Positions 1 to 10,000 of a stretch of 42,699 nucleotides of DNA are shown here, in pieces (within the stretch, counting starts at the first letter, position 1; the number at the start of each line of letters is the position of its first letter). The stretch is from the NCBI GenBank assembly GCA_015061865.1, contig SUVU01000004.1, positions 1 through 42,699 on the forward strand, in the 5' to 3' direction. Under the pieces are notes generated by a model that saw only the letters and a program-made list of their open reading frames with translations, did no database searches and was not told the DNA's origin. This DNA comes from Lentisphaerota bacterium (GTDB lineage: Bacteria; Verrucomicrobiota; Lentisphaeria; Victivallales; Victivallaceae). Both the position numbers and the translations under genes were made by a program.

Positions 1-4
1 TGCG

Positions 5-2347
5 TTGCTGGGTATCTACAAAGATATGCAGTTCATCCGTGAATTTGAGACCATGCTTTTCCAGGTCCGTACCCAGAAACACTACAACGGCATCGACTAC
101 CTCTACACCGGTCCGGCTCACCTCTATACCGGTGAAGAAGCCCAGGCGGTCGGTATGGCTTACAACCTGACCAAAGACGATATGATCTTCGGTTCCCACC
201 GCAGCCACGGCGAAGTGCTTGCCAAAGGCTTCAACGCCATCCGCAACCTGCCGGAAAAAGAGCTGATGGAGATCATGGAAAACTTCTTCGGCGGCGATTT
301 GCTCCGTGTCGTGGAAAAACACAACAAAAGCGGCAATGTCCGTGACCTCGCTCTGGATTATCTGCTCTACGGCTTTATGGCGGAACTTTTCGGCCGTGCC
401 AATGGTTTCACCCGCGGTCTGGGCAACTCCATGCACGTCTTTTTCCTGCCGTTCGGTATCTACCCGAACAACGCCATCGTCGGCGGTTCTGCCGGTATTT
501 CCGTCGGTGCGGCTCTCTACAAAAAAGTCAACAAAAAACCGGGTATGGTCGTCTGCAACTGCGGTGACGGCGCTATGGCGCGCGGTCCGGTCTGGGAAGC
601 GCTGAACTTCGCCTCCATGGATCAGTACTTCAAACTCTGGGATAAAGAGTTCAAAGGCGGTCTGCCGGTGATTTTCCACTGCATCAACAACGGTTACGGC
701 ATGGGCGGTCAGACCCGTGGCGAAACCATGGCTTACGACATCGCCGCCCGTATCGGTTCCGGTGTCCGTCCGGATGCGCTCCATGCTGAACGTATCGACG
801 GTTACGATCCGCTGGCCGTGATCGACGCTTTCAAACGCAAACGTGAGATCCTTGCCAAAAACGAAGGTCCGGTGTTCCTGGAAACCGTCACCTACCGTTA
901 TGTCGGTCACAGTGCCACGGACAGCAGCAGCTACCGCACGCAGGAAGAGATCGAAGCCTGGCGCGAACAGGATTCCATCGCCGCGTTCCGGGCGAAACTG
1001 GTCAAAGGCAAAATCGAAGCCGACGGCGCATTTGACGGTTTCAACGAAGATATCAAAGAACGCATCACCCGCATCATGAAACTGGCGATCGACGAGCAGA
1101 TCTCTCCGCGTATCGACCCCGCCAACGAACCCGATGCCATGCGTAAATATATGCTCAGCAACGAGCATGTCGAGAAATTCGACGATCGCAAACCCGATGT
1201 TTCCATGCCGCTGGCTGAAAACGCCAACCTGAAAAAGATCCAGGGCAAAAAACGTTTCGGTTATGATGAAAACGGCAAAGAAGTTTCCAAACTCATGGCG
1301 TACAACGTCCGTGATGCTCTCTTTGAAGCGATCATCAACAAATTCTACACCGACCCGACTTTGATCGCTTTCGGTGAAGATAACCGTGACTGGGGCGGCG
1401 CTTACGGTGTTTACCGCGGTTTGACCGAGGCGATCCCGTATCATCGTTTCTTCAACGCTCCGATTTCCGAATCCGCTATCGTGGCGGCGGCGTGCGGTTA
1501 CGCTCTCTGCGGCGGCCGTGCCATTCCGGAACTGATGTACTGCGACTTCCTCGGCTGCGCCGGTGACGAAGTTTTCAACCAGCTCTCCAAATGGCAGGCG
1601 ATGTCCGCCGGCGTGCTGAAAATGCCGGTCGTCCTCCGGGTTTCCGTCGGTGCCAAATACGGCGCCCAGCATGCTCAGGACTGGACCAGTCTCTGCGCCC
1701 ATATCCCCGGTCTGAAAGTCTGCTTCCCGGCGACTCCGTACGATGCCAAAGGTTTGATGAATGCGGCATTGAGCGGCACCGACCCGGTGGTTTTCTTTGA
1801 GAGCCAGAAACTCTACGACACTGCGGAACTTTTCCACGAAGGCGGCGTGCCGGAAGAATACTACGAAGTGCCCATCGGTGAACCCGATGTCAAACGTGCC
1901 GGCAGCGATCTGACGATCCTTTCCATCGGTGCCACGCTCTATCCGGCGATGAAAGCCGCCAAAGAAATGAGCGAAAAATACGGTATCGAAACCGAAGTCA
2001 TCGACGCCCGCAGTCTGGTGCCTTTCAACTACGACAAGTTGATCGAATCCGTCAAAAAGACCGGCCGTCTGCTGCTGATTTCCGACGCTTGCGAACGTGG
2101 TTCTTTCCTCAACGACGTCGCCGCTAACGTCACCCGTCTGGCGTTCGATTACCTCGATGCGCCGCCGGTGGTGGTCGGTGCCCCGAACAGCATTTCTCCG
2201 TGTCCGGAACTGGAAAGCTTCTACTATCCGCAGGCCTCCTGGGTGCTGGATGCGGTCAACGAAGCGATCCTGCCGCTGCCGGGTTATACCTCGCAGATGA
2301 ACTTCACCCGCGTCGAAAAAATCCGTCGCGCCAAACTGGGAATCTAA
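5..2347 (+). CDS. Fused E1 alpha/beta thiamine-diphosphate 2-oxoacid dehydrogenase (5' partial)
   Basis: This is a single chain carrying both E1 halves of a 2-oxoacid (pyruvate/branched-chain/acetoin type) dehydrogenase, which decarboxylates a 2-oxoacid on thiamine diphosphate. The alpha half spans about residues 1-370 and has the cofactor motif GDGAMARG near 187 followed by NNGYGMGG near 227. The beta half begins near 430, with FGEDNRDWGG, GAKYGAQHAQD near 549, and a transketolase C-terminal domain from about 636. In many bacteria the two halves are separate genes. The listed start is a TTG at the window edge and lies almost immediately before YKDMQFIREFE, so the true start is probably upstream and some 20-30 residues are missing. 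No E2 or E3 gene is visible in the window, so the acyl acceptor and the exact substrate are unknown. The next gene follows after 3 nt and is probably co-transcribed. Confidence 0.88.
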   Translation: MLGIYKDMQFIREFETMLFQVRTQKHYNGIDYLYTGPAHLYTGEEAQAVGMAYNLTKDDMIFGSHRSHGEVLAKGFNAIRNLPEKELMEIMENFFGGDLLRVVEKHNKSGNVRDLALDYLLYGFMAELFGRANGFTRGLGNSMHVFFLPFGIYPNNAIVGGSAGISVGAALYKKVNKKPGMVVCNCGDGAMARGPVWEALNFASMDQYFKLWDKEFKGGLPVIFHCINNGYGMGGQTRGETMAYDIAARIGSGVRPDALHAERIDGYDPLAVIDAFKRKREILAKNEGPVFLETVTYRYVGHSATDSSSYRTQEEIEAWREQDSIAAFRAKLVKGKIEADGAFDGFNEDIKERITRIMKLAIDEQISPRIDPANEPDAMRKYMLSNEHVEKFDDRKPDVSMPLAENANLKKIQGKKRFGYDENGKEVSKLMAYNVRDALFEAIINKFYTDPTLIAFGEDNRDWGGAYGVYRGLTEAIPYHRFFNAPISESAIVAAACGYALCGGRAIPELMYCDFLGCAGDEVFNQLSKWQAMSAGVLKMPVVLRVSVGAKYGAQHAQDWTSLCAHIPGLKVCFPATPYDAKGLMNAALSGTDPVVFFESQKLYDTAELFHEGGVPEEYYEVPIGEPDVKRAGSDLTILSIGATLYPAMKAAKEMSEKYGIETEVIDARSLVPFNYDKLIESVKKTGRLLLISDACERGSFLNDVAANVTRLAFDYLDAPPVVVGAPNSISPCPELESFYYPQASWVLDAVNEAILPLPGYTSQMNFTRVEKIRRAKLGI

Positions 2348-2350
2348 GTT

Positions 2351-3607
2351 ATGAAAACTACTGCAGTAAGACTTTACGGCAAAGAAGATCTCCGGCTGGA
2401 AACTTTTGACCTGCCGGAGATCACCGAGAACGAAATTCTTGCCAAAATCACCTGCGACAGCATTTGCATGTCCAGTTTCAAAGCGGCAGAGCAGGGGGCG
2501 GCGCACAAGCGCGTCCCCGATGATGTCGCCGAAAACCCGATCATTATCGGGCATGAATTTTGCGGTGAGATCGTTCAGGTCGGCGCCAAATGGCAGAATG
2601 AATTCAAAGCCGGTCAGCGTTTCGCGATCCAGCCGGCGCTGAATTATAAAGGTTCTCTTGCGGCTCCGGGGTACTCTTACAAGTACATCGGCGGAGATGC
2701 GACTTATATCGTTATCCCCGAGGAAGTCATGCTTACCGGCAGTTTGCTGCCCTACAACGGCGAAGCGTTTTTCTACGGTTCGGTCGCCGAGCCGGTTTCC
2801 TGCGTGATCGGTGCTTTCCATGCTCAGTATCACACCACCAACGGTTGCTATGAGCATAAAATGGGCATCGTCGAAGGCGGCAAAATGGCGATCCTCGCCG
2901 GTGTCGGCCCGATGGGACTCGGTGCGGTGGATTATGCCATTCACGGTCCGCGCAAACCGGGATTGCTGGTCGTCACCGATATTGACGATGACCGTCTCGC
3001 CCGTGCCGCATCTCTCTACACCGTGGAAGATGCCGCCGCCAACGGCGTGAAACTGGTTTATCTCAATACCGCCTGTGAGAATCCGGTCGCCAAATTGATG
3101 GAATTGTCCGGCAATACCGGTTATGATGATGTCCTGTGCTTTGCTCCGGTGCGTCCGGTGGTCGAGCAGGGCGATCAGATCCTCGGTAAAGACGGCTGTC
3201 TGAACTTTTTCGCCGGTCCGTTGGATCCCCAGTTCAAAGCGGAATTCAACTTCTACAACGTTCACTATGCCTCCACCCACATCGTCGGCACCAGCGGTGG
3301 CAACACCGATGATATGAAAGAGGCTCTGGCGTTGATGGAACAGGGCAAAATCAATCCTGCCGGTATGATCACTCACGTCGGCGGTATTGATGCGGTGATC
3401 GAAACGACTTTGAATCTGCCCAAAATCAAAGGCGGTAAAAAGTTGATCTACACCGGTATCAATATGCCGTTGACGGCGATCGCAGATTTTGCGGAAAAAG
3501 GCAAAACGGATCCGTTTTTCGCTGATCTTGCCGCCTGTGTTGCCAAACACAATATGCTGTGGAATGCGGAAGCAGAAAAAATCCTGCTCGCTCATTTCGG
3601 AGCATAA
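2351..3607 (+). CDS. Zinc-type medium-chain dehydrogenase, L-sorbose-1-phosphate reductase-like
   Basis: This is a 418-aa medium-chain dehydrogenase/reductase, probably an NAD(P)-dependent polyol or sugar-phosphate oxidoreductase acting in the cytoplasm. It has an N-terminal GroES-like domain with the GHEFCGEIVQVG motif, a candidate catalytic cysteine in DSICMSSFK, and a later Glu in VAEPVSC. The Rossmann domain begins at AILAGVGPMGLGAVDY. The usual four-cysteine structural-zinc loop after the GHE motif is absent, as in the SorE (sorbose-1-phosphate reductase) branch that the N-terminus resembles. It starts 3 nt after the fused E1 gene with only a weak ribosome site, which suggests translational coupling. 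A terminator follows about 20 nt after the stop. The exact substrate cannot be read from sequence. Confidence 0.8.
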   Translation: MKTTAVRLYGKEDLRLETFDLPEITENEILAKITCDSICMSSFKAAEQGAAHKRVPDDVAENPIIIGHEFCGEIVQVGAKWQNEFKAGQRFAIQPALNYKGSLAAPGYSYKYIGGDATYIVIPEEVMLTGSLLPYNGEAFFYGSVAEPVSCVIGAFHAQYHTTNGCYEHKMGIVEGGKMAILAGVGPMGLGAVDYAIHGPRKPGLLVVTDIDDDRLARAASLYTVEDAAANGVKLVYLNTACENPVAKLMELSGNTGYDDVLCFAPVRPVVEQGDQILGKDGCLNFFAGPLDPQFKAEFNFYNVHYASTHIVGTSGGNTDDMKEALALMEQGKINPAGMITHVGGIDAVIETTLNLPKIKGGKKLIYTGINMPLTAIADFAEKGKTDPFFADLAACVAKHNMLWNAEAEKILLAHFGA

Positions 3608-3627
3608 TATCCGGCAATAGCCAAACG

Positions 3628-3659
3628 GGACTGTCGCAAAAGCGGCAGTCCAGTTTTTT
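3628..3659 (+). terminator. Intrinsic terminator of the E1/dehydrogenase operon
   Basis: A 10-bp stem, GGACTGTCGC paired with GCGGCAGTCC (one G-T pair), closes an AAAA loop and is followed by AG and six T residues. It lies 20 nt after the dehydrogenase stop codon. Confidence 0.85.
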
Positions 3660-3723
3660 GTGCAGTCTTAAAAATACCGGTAAAACTGGAAGTTGTTACA
3701 CAAAGCCGGAGAGCTGTAAAATA

Positions 3724-4041
3724 TTATTTATTCAGCAGTTGAGTCAGGGAATTCATATTGAGAAAACCGCTGGTGCGGGCAGAAATTTTGCCGTTGCGCC
3801 AGATGATAACTGTTGGCACGGTCAAAATTTCCAATTCCGTGACAAGTTTGGTATTGTCTGAATCGTCGATATCCAGTTCACAGCAGGTTATTTCCGGGTG
3901 ATCGGCGGCAAATTTTTCCAAAACCGGTGCGAATTGGCGGCAGGGACCGCACCAGGTGGCAAAAAATTTGGCCAGTACCGTGGAATCGGGTGTTGACAAC
4001 AATCCTGTCAGATCAGATGCAGTGATTTTGGGAATACTCAT
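3724..4041 (-). CDS. trxA: Thioredoxin
   Basis: A 105-aa thioredoxin, a cytoplasmic disulfide reductant. The redox motif WCGPC is at residues 30-34, inside FFATWCGPCRQF, and the cis-proline segment TVPTVIIWRNGK comes later. The length matches classical thioredoxins. The ORF track starts 41 codons too early. The correct start is the ATG at 4041, preceded by a strong AGGAGG. That ribosome site is formed by the last codons and stop of the upstream ferredoxin gene, which ends 4 nt earlier, so the two genes are one operon and probably translationally coupled. No thioredoxin reductase gene is in the window, so the electron donor is unknown. Confidence 0.93.
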   Translation of the reverse strand: MSIPKITASDLTGLLSTPDSTVLAKFFATWCGPCRQFAPVLEKFAADHPEITCCELDIDDSDNTKLVTELEILTVPTVIIWRNGKISARTSGFLNMNSLTQLLNK

Positions 4042-4045
4042 AATT

Positions 4046-4417
4046 TTACCTCCTGTTGAGTTTGTAATCCGGGATGACAATATCATGGGCGCGCAGATAT
4101 TCCAGTGCTTCATCGCGCATGCGGAACAGGGCGTGATTTTCCAGATGACGCAGATAACCGGCAATGTGGCCGGAACCTTTGGCTGAAATGGTTTTCATTA
4201 TCGCTGCGGTATCGCATGGGACACACTCTTTTGCCACCGTCCGGATCGCATTTTGCGGACATGCGGCAACGCAGCTGCCCACGCCGTCACAGGCGAATTC
4301 ATGGGCAAGGAACGCTTTGCCGTCAGTTATCGCCAAAGCGCCCTCTTCGCAGCTGAGCAGGCACACGCCGCAGCCGTTGCATTTGCCGGGATCGATTTCG
4401 ACAATATTGCGCTGCAT
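4046..4417 (-). CDS. 4Fe-4S ferredoxin-domain protein
   Basis: A 123-aa iron-sulfur protein. The first motif has the full CNGCGVCLLSC spacing (Cys 13, 16, 19, 23). The second is the variant CDGVGSCVAACP (Cys 43, 49, 53), in which the first CxxC is replaced by C-x5-C; two more cysteines follow in KECVPC. This CDGxGxCxxxCP form is known in a group of small anaerobe ferredoxins. A C-terminal tail of about 50 residues has no recognised domain. I choose the ATG at 4417, 12 codons inside the ORF-track start, because it follows AAGGAG at good distance. A promoter lies just upstream. It is the first gene of a two-gene operon with thioredoxin, which suggests a redox role. Whether it binds one or two clusters is uncertain. 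Confidence 0.85.
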   Translation of the reverse strand: MQRNIVEIDPGKCNGCGVCLLSCEEGALAITDGKAFLAHEFACDGVGSCVAACPQNAIRTVAKECVPCDTAAIMKTISAKGSGHIAGYLRHLENHALFRMRDEALEYLRAHDIVIPDYKLNRR

Positions 4418-4441
4418 AAAAATTTCTCCTTTCAGAGAAAC

Positions 4442-4469
4442 ATTATAAGTCAAAAATGAGAAATTTCAA
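4442..4469 (-). promoter_or_regulatory. Sigma70-type promoter of ferredoxin-thioredoxin operon
   Basis: On the minus strand, TTGAAA, 16 nt, then TATAAT. The -10 box is about 25 nt upstream of the ferredoxin ATG. Confidence 0.7.
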
Positions 4470-4472
4470 CTG

Positions 4473-7025
4473 TTATTCCGTAATAACGTAAACCAGAGAC
4501 GTTATACCCTCGTCCTCAGTGGCGGCATCCCACTCCACCCGCAGGACGTTTTCACCGGTTTTGACCAGTGCCGAGATGTCAATGGAGTAATTCCACGCAT
4601 CGTAGACCAGACACCTGACCGGGGCATCCAGCCGTTCGCCGTTGAGGAACAACTGGCAGCTGCCCAGAAAAGTTTCGCTCTCAAAGAGCAGTTCAGCTCC
4701 GTCAACACCGTTAAAGGTAAATCTGGTTTCCGCAGTCACCCGTGCCGGATAAAAGGCCGGGCGCGGGTGGGAACGGTCAAACGCCACATTCGGCAGTACC
4801 CGGCGGGGATGGGGCGTTTCAGTACCGAAGTGGTACTTCATCACATCGTAGCGGACATCCGGGACGATTTCTTTGCCGCTTTGGAAATCCCATTTGCTCA
4901 ATACCGCCGCAATATTTTTCACCGGCGGGATATAATCCCACTCCGGCACCGTCATGTAACTGAAATCCGGCTGGCGTGCCGGGGCGGAAACATAGGTGCC
5001 GTCAGCGGCAATTTCAGCGGTGCGGAATTCCAGAAGTGCTGTGCCGTAAGCCGGGAGATTGATCACACTGTCCGGCGGGAAGTTTTCCACTTTGTTTTCG
5101 CCGAGCCGGACGAAATACGGCTTCAAGCCGGAGTCGTTCAGCGTGATTTTGAAACTTGCCGGAGCATCGCTGTTGTGGAAAAAGTAGAGCAGTTTGCCCT
5201 GACCGTCCGGCAGTTCCCGGAATTGAGTGAGTACGGTATTTGCCGCATTGCCGGTGGCGGCATCCAGAACGGTAAATTGCCGCATTGCCACGGTTTTTTC
5301 CCGGGGGATAATGAATTTGTCCAGTTTTTTCAGGTAGTCACGTTCCAATTCAAAGGGCAAAATCAGATAGCGGTAAGTTTTTTGGCCGCAGACAAAACCG
5401 TCGGCGGTGACTTCCGCCTGCCGCAAAGTTTTTTCATCCGCCAATTCAAATTGCACCTGATTTTGGAGCAGGAATTGGTTGCAGGCGTAGAGCGCTTCCA
5501 TTTTTTGCAGTGCCTGTTCCCGGCAGGCGGGGATCAGGCGGCGGAATTCGTTTTCAGGGTAAAGCACACAAATATCGGCAGTGCTGCGGGATTCACCGAG
5601 CCGATAGCCAAGTTCTGCTGCAAAGGCGCCGAATTTGTGAAATTCCGGGTAGTCCGGCGACTGGAAAAAGAATGATTTGCCCGCATCATCTTTGCGGAAA
5701 CCGTCGTAAGAGTAGTGAAAACCGTGCGGCACTGCCCAATTGATACCCAGCGAACAGAGCCAGGAGAAATTCTTTTTCATCCCGTCATGCCCGAAATTAT
5801 AGGCGTTGCAGGCGAAACATTCGGTCATGATCCGGTGTTCCCCCATCTGTTCCGCCGCCGAGGATACCAGTTTGCCGCCGAGGTTGAGGCTGGTGAAATC
5901 ATCCCAGTTGGGGATGTTGGGGGTGATGTGATCCATGCCGGGGATGCCGGTGTATTTCTGAATGTTGAAAATATTCATGCCGTTGGTCGTGGCGATCGGC
6001 AATTCTTCGCCGATGCCGTGTCCGCAGAGCGCCATATTGCGTGATTTGCACCATTCGTTTATCGGTTCAAAGAATGCTTCAATAAACAACTCATGCACCG
6101 TTTCCCAGTAGGCTTCCCGCAAATTCTGCGCTTCCGGGGAATTGCCGGTGAAAATCAGATGATAGCTGCCGTCAATATCCATGTGGCGGCGTTTTTTGAA
6201 TTCTGCGGAAAATGCCGGTGTCCACGCATAAGCGCCGCCGGTGGCAGTTTCATCGGTGAAAATGCCGGGAATGACCGTCCCGAACAGATCGCCCATATAT
6301 TTTTCATAGAGATCGTGAGTCCAGCGCATGAATTCTTTGACACACTCCGGATTCAGATTGTCCGGACGGTGGCCGTATTTGGATTCAATGCCGGTAAATT
6401 CAGCGGTAATGACCATGACTTTATACCCGTTTGCCACCGGAATATCCAGTTGCAAATGCGGGTAATAAGTTTCTGCCCGGTAGTGGAAATAGGTGGTTTT
6501 GCCGGCAAGATGGTGGTAGTAGGGGTTGAACCACTCCGACCGGAAAAAGTCACTGCGGATCATCCCGGCATCGGCGGAAACATCTTTTTTCTCCAGAATA
6601 TTGCCGTCGCTGTCACAGCGCATCACCCATGCTTCAATCAGTTTGCCGGTACCCAGATCGGCGCAAACTCTGCCGTTGGCATCCGGGAAAAATTCCCGGC
6701 AGATCAGCTCCCGGGCGGCAAATTCCGGGTGCTCCAGAAAAATTCTGCCGCCGGCAGGCCCGGAGGGGAAGGGGTCTTCATCATAGAGCCACGCTTTCAT
6801 ACCGAGTTTATCTGCTTCAATGGCGGTGTAGCGGATGAGATCAAACCACTCCTGCGAAGCATACGGAGTTTTCAGTCCGGCACGCGGGTGCATGAAAAAG
6901 GCGTTGATGCCCTGATCTTTCATCAATTTAAGCTGCCGGAGCAATTCAGGTTTTTCCAGTTTGTGGTTGAGAAACCAGAATGGCGCCGGATAATAGTCAG
7001 AAACAGTGAGTTTTTTACAATTCAT
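4473..7025 (-). CDS. GH106-like glycoside hydrolase (putative alpha-L-rhamnosidase family)
   Basis: An 850-aa protein without a signal peptide, so probably cytoplasmic. It opens with PFWFLNHKLEKPELLRQLKL and continues GINAFFMHPRAGL, the start of a TIM barrel typical of GH106-type and related uncharacterised glycosidases. WLYDEDPFPSGPAGG follows near residue 80. Candidate acidic active-site segments are TDETATGG near 254 and MTECFACNAYNFG near 398. The last 110 or so residues form a beta-sandwich like the sugar-binding domain of GH2 enzymes (LFLNGERLD, ENVLRVEW). Its ATG lies 2 nt after the stop of the upstream 1476-aa gene, and its ribosome site TGGAGG is encoded in that gene's last codons, so the two form an operon. 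It may act on oligosaccharides imported after the secreted partner acts outside. Rhamnosidase activity is only a family-level guess. Confidence 0.7.
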   Translation of the reverse strand: MNCKKLTVSDYYPAPFWFLNHKLEKPELLRQLKLMKDQGINAFFMHPRAGLKTPYASQEWFDLIRYTAIEADKLGMKAWLYDEDPFPSGPAGGRIFLEHPEFAARELICREFFPDANGRVCADLGTGKLIEAWVMRCDSDGNILEKKDVSADAGMIRSDFFRSEWFNPYYHHLAGKTTYFHYRAETYYPHLQLDIPVANGYKVMVITAEFTGIESKYGHRPDNLNPECVKEFMRWTHDLYEKYMGDLFGTVIPGIFTDETATGGAYAWTPAFSAEFKKRRHMDIDGSYHLIFTGNSPEAQNLREAYWETVHELFIEAFFEPINEWCKSRNMALCGHGIGEELPIATTNGMNIFNIQKYTGIPGMDHITPNIPNWDDFTSLNLGGKLVSSAAEQMGEHRIMTECFACNAYNFGHDGMKKNFSWLCSLGINWAVPHGFHYSYDGFRKDDAGKSFFFQSPDYPEFHKFGAFAAELGYRLGESRSTADICVLYPENEFRRLIPACREQALQKMEALYACNQFLLQNQVQFELADEKTLRQAEVTADGFVCGQKTYRYLILPFELERDYLKKLDKFIIPREKTVAMRQFTVLDAATGNAANTVLTQFRELPDGQGKLLYFFHNSDAPASFKITLNDSGLKPYFVRLGENKVENFPPDSVINLPAYGTALLEFRTAEIAADGTYVSAPARQPDFSYMTVPEWDYIPPVKNIAAVLSKWDFQSGKEIVPDVRYDVMKYHFGTETPHPRRVLPNVAFDRSHPRPAFYPARVTAETRFTFNGVDGAELLFESETFLGSCQLFLNGERLDAPVRCLVYDAWNYSIDISALVKTGENVLRVEWDAATEDEGITSLVYVITE

Positions 7026-7027
7026 TT

Positions 7028-10000
7028 TTACCTCCAGGATACAGTTTTACGCACATGGAAAATATAAGTGCGTCCGGGGATGACTTCAAATGCTTCTCCG
7101 GATTTTTTTACGCTTTTTTCAGGGCCGAGCAGGGGAATCAGCTCCAGTCCCGGCGGCAAAAGCAGATTTTTTCTGCCGCCGGTTTTGCCGTGAATGGCAA
7201 CAATGTCATTGCCGATAAATACCGGATCACTGCCGTCGCCGTAGAGATGGACTCCGGCATTGCGTGCCAGTTCCCGGATCAAATCGGGGGGCAGATTCAT
7301 CAATGTGGAGAAAATATGGGTGACACCGTTGCGCTTGAATGTGACCAGCGCCGCTTTGCCGTCGGGCGTGCTGCCGAGAAGCCGGTCAAAACCTGATGCC
7401 GGATAAAACCACGGAAACGTGCGGTTGAAATTTTTGGCAGTACCATGTTTGCCGTTTAGTTCCCAATTCAGGATCGGCTGATCCGGACGGTCGGAGCGTT
7501 GAAAGGTGATGCCGAGCAGATTTTCCATGTTTTTGACATCAGGTCCCGCCGTCGGCGTGGATAATCCGGCACCGTAAAGCCATAAAACGGTGGCTTTTTC
7601 TTGCGCAAACCGGTCAAGCAATGCTTTACGGGCGGTATCGTCCAGCATGATGAGGTTGGTGATGATATAGAATTTATGCGCCGGGATCACATCTTTATCC
7701 AGCAGATCCTGCAATAATACCGTGCGGAAAGGTGCGGCAACTTCGTTGAAACGGCGGCGCATCTCGCCGACCGATGCCGCGGCAAGACCGTCTCCGGCAT
7801 TGTGTTTGCAGTACATCGCACTGCGGGTGTCGGCAACGATACAGATTTCCACCGGGGTGGTACCGGCAACCGGCGGCAGGGATTCGTAAGCAGTGATGCC
7901 GCGCCGGATATGCTCAAGAATGATTTTTTCCCGGAAACTGTTGTCATAGAGGTCGTACCAGTGAGTGCCGACGCCCCGGGTGAATGCCAGCGCAAAAGCG
8001 CGTTCCACGACGCCGACGGAAGTTTCCGGGGTGCTTGCCATGCCGTTGCGGATCTCGTAAGCGCTGGTTTCAGAGAAAAAGCGGGAGTCCTGCTCAATTA
8101 TCACCAGTTTGCCGTGGGCAGTGAAACTCTCTGCCAGCTGCATGATCGCATCGCCCTGACCGGGAAAGCGCCAGGTGTAAAAACTCGGCGCAGTGACAAA
8201 ATCCACATGAGGAGTGCGGGCAATTTTTTCGATCGCCAGATGCCCCACGGTCTGCAGCCGGTTGAAAATATTGCTGAACGCCAGAAAATAACCGTAATAA
8301 GCGCCGGCGAGCCATTTGCCGGAGCTTTCTTCTTTGACCACCTGACAAAATGTTTCCAGCGCATTGCCGATCGTTTCGTTGCGGTTGATGTACCAGTCGA
8401 TCAACTGCATTTCCCCGGCGGGATCAAGCATGCACCCAGCTTGAGAGGAGTAGATTTGCTGCCAGGTCGGCATCGGGGCGGTGTCGATGGTGACCTGCGG
8501 CTGCCGCCACGCTTGCTGCAATGCGGCATCGGTGACATATTTTTTTCGCAAATACGCCCGGAAACGCTCGTAATCTGCCGGAGCATAGCCGGACATGGCG
8601 ACACGGTTGTTGTCATCCTGATAACTCTGGAACCACTCGGAGTTCCAACCCTCACTGATGGCGATGCCGATGATGCGGTCGGCGTAAGGGGAATTTTTCA
8701 GATGCCGCAGGATTTGGCGCAGGATTTCGGAAGCATCAGTGAGCCATTTCTGCGAAGCGAGAGATTGGCGGTCTTTCTGGCGGTGGCGGGGGGCATTGCC
8801 GAAATAAACGACTTCATTGCCGGGATTTTCCGCCAGCCACCACAATGGCATGTGACAGCGGATCTGCAGAATGACTTTGGTATCAGGCGCATACATTTGC
8901 AGAACGTCAAAAAGGGCATCGATTCTGGTGAAGTCAAATGTATTTTTGTCCAGCCAGAACTGCTCAAATGAGCTGGATATCCGCATGATTTTATGTCCGC
9001 CGAGTTTGCCGTTGCGGATCTGATACCAGCGGGAGGCGGGGAAGTCGCTGTATCCGGCGGCAAGATAGTGGATAAACGGAGCGTATGATTTGCCGTTGAT
9101 GGAAATTTGCGGCCGGGTGCCGGAATCGATCACTTTTACCGTCGCCAGTGGCGGAGAAGCAACAGATTTCTCTGACAGCGAGTTGATGGCGGCATTGCCG
9201 GTGACATGGAGGAACTCCTCTTTGATAAAAAGTTTCCCGGCATGACGGTCATTGGAAAGACGGTATTTGACATTGATGATCTTTCCGGGGCGCCATTTCC
9301 CGGTTGACGGCGTGACCAATGCGGTCAGATCTCTGCTTTTGCCGTCGGGAGTCTGCAGGGTGACAGTAAGTTTATCGGTGTCGATTTCCGGAACAGAGTC
9401 GGTGGTCAGATCAAATTCTCCCGGTGTTGAATGGGATTGGATGGTGATCTTGCTCACCGGCCCGACATAACGGTAGTAAGCTCTGGTGCCCCACGGCGCC
9501 AGCGGCGGAGCGCCGAGGACGAATGCGGGGGATGGGAATTGCGGCGGCATGGTGTCGCCGCCAATGTGGTACTTCCAGCTGCCGTCGGTGAAAATATAAT
9601 GAGATTTGCCGTCGATTTTGCAGTACAATTCACCGATAAGGGCGCCCCATGCCTGGGCATTGTAGACTTTGACGGTGATCCGGTTTTCTCCGGCATGGAG
9701 CAAGCCGGTGAGGTCAAATTTTCCCGGCTGCTGCCAGTTGTTTCCGGTACCGGCGGATTTCCCGTTGACAAAAAGTTCAAACGCATCATCGCCGGTCAGG
9801 ACGATCGCCGCTTCCTGCGGAGTGGAATTGAGCGTGAATTTTTTTTCAAACCAGACATTGGCCGCATCCGGGCCGAAACCATTCTGACACCAGATCCACT
9901 TGCCGCGCCAGAAAGCGGCGGGCAGGTCAAGTTTCGGCAGTTTGTTCAGCGTGACCAGCAGCGGCGCTGCGGCAGGGACGGGGCGGACTGCCATCGTCAT

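Noticed and set aside
4767-5675. 302-codon plus-strand ORF opposite the GH106-like gene
   Set aside because: It is antisense to a well-supported gene with conserved motifs, has no ribosome site and reads as low-complexity shadow sequence. The same holds for the long ORFs at 6093-7067, 7802-8971 and 9431-10534.
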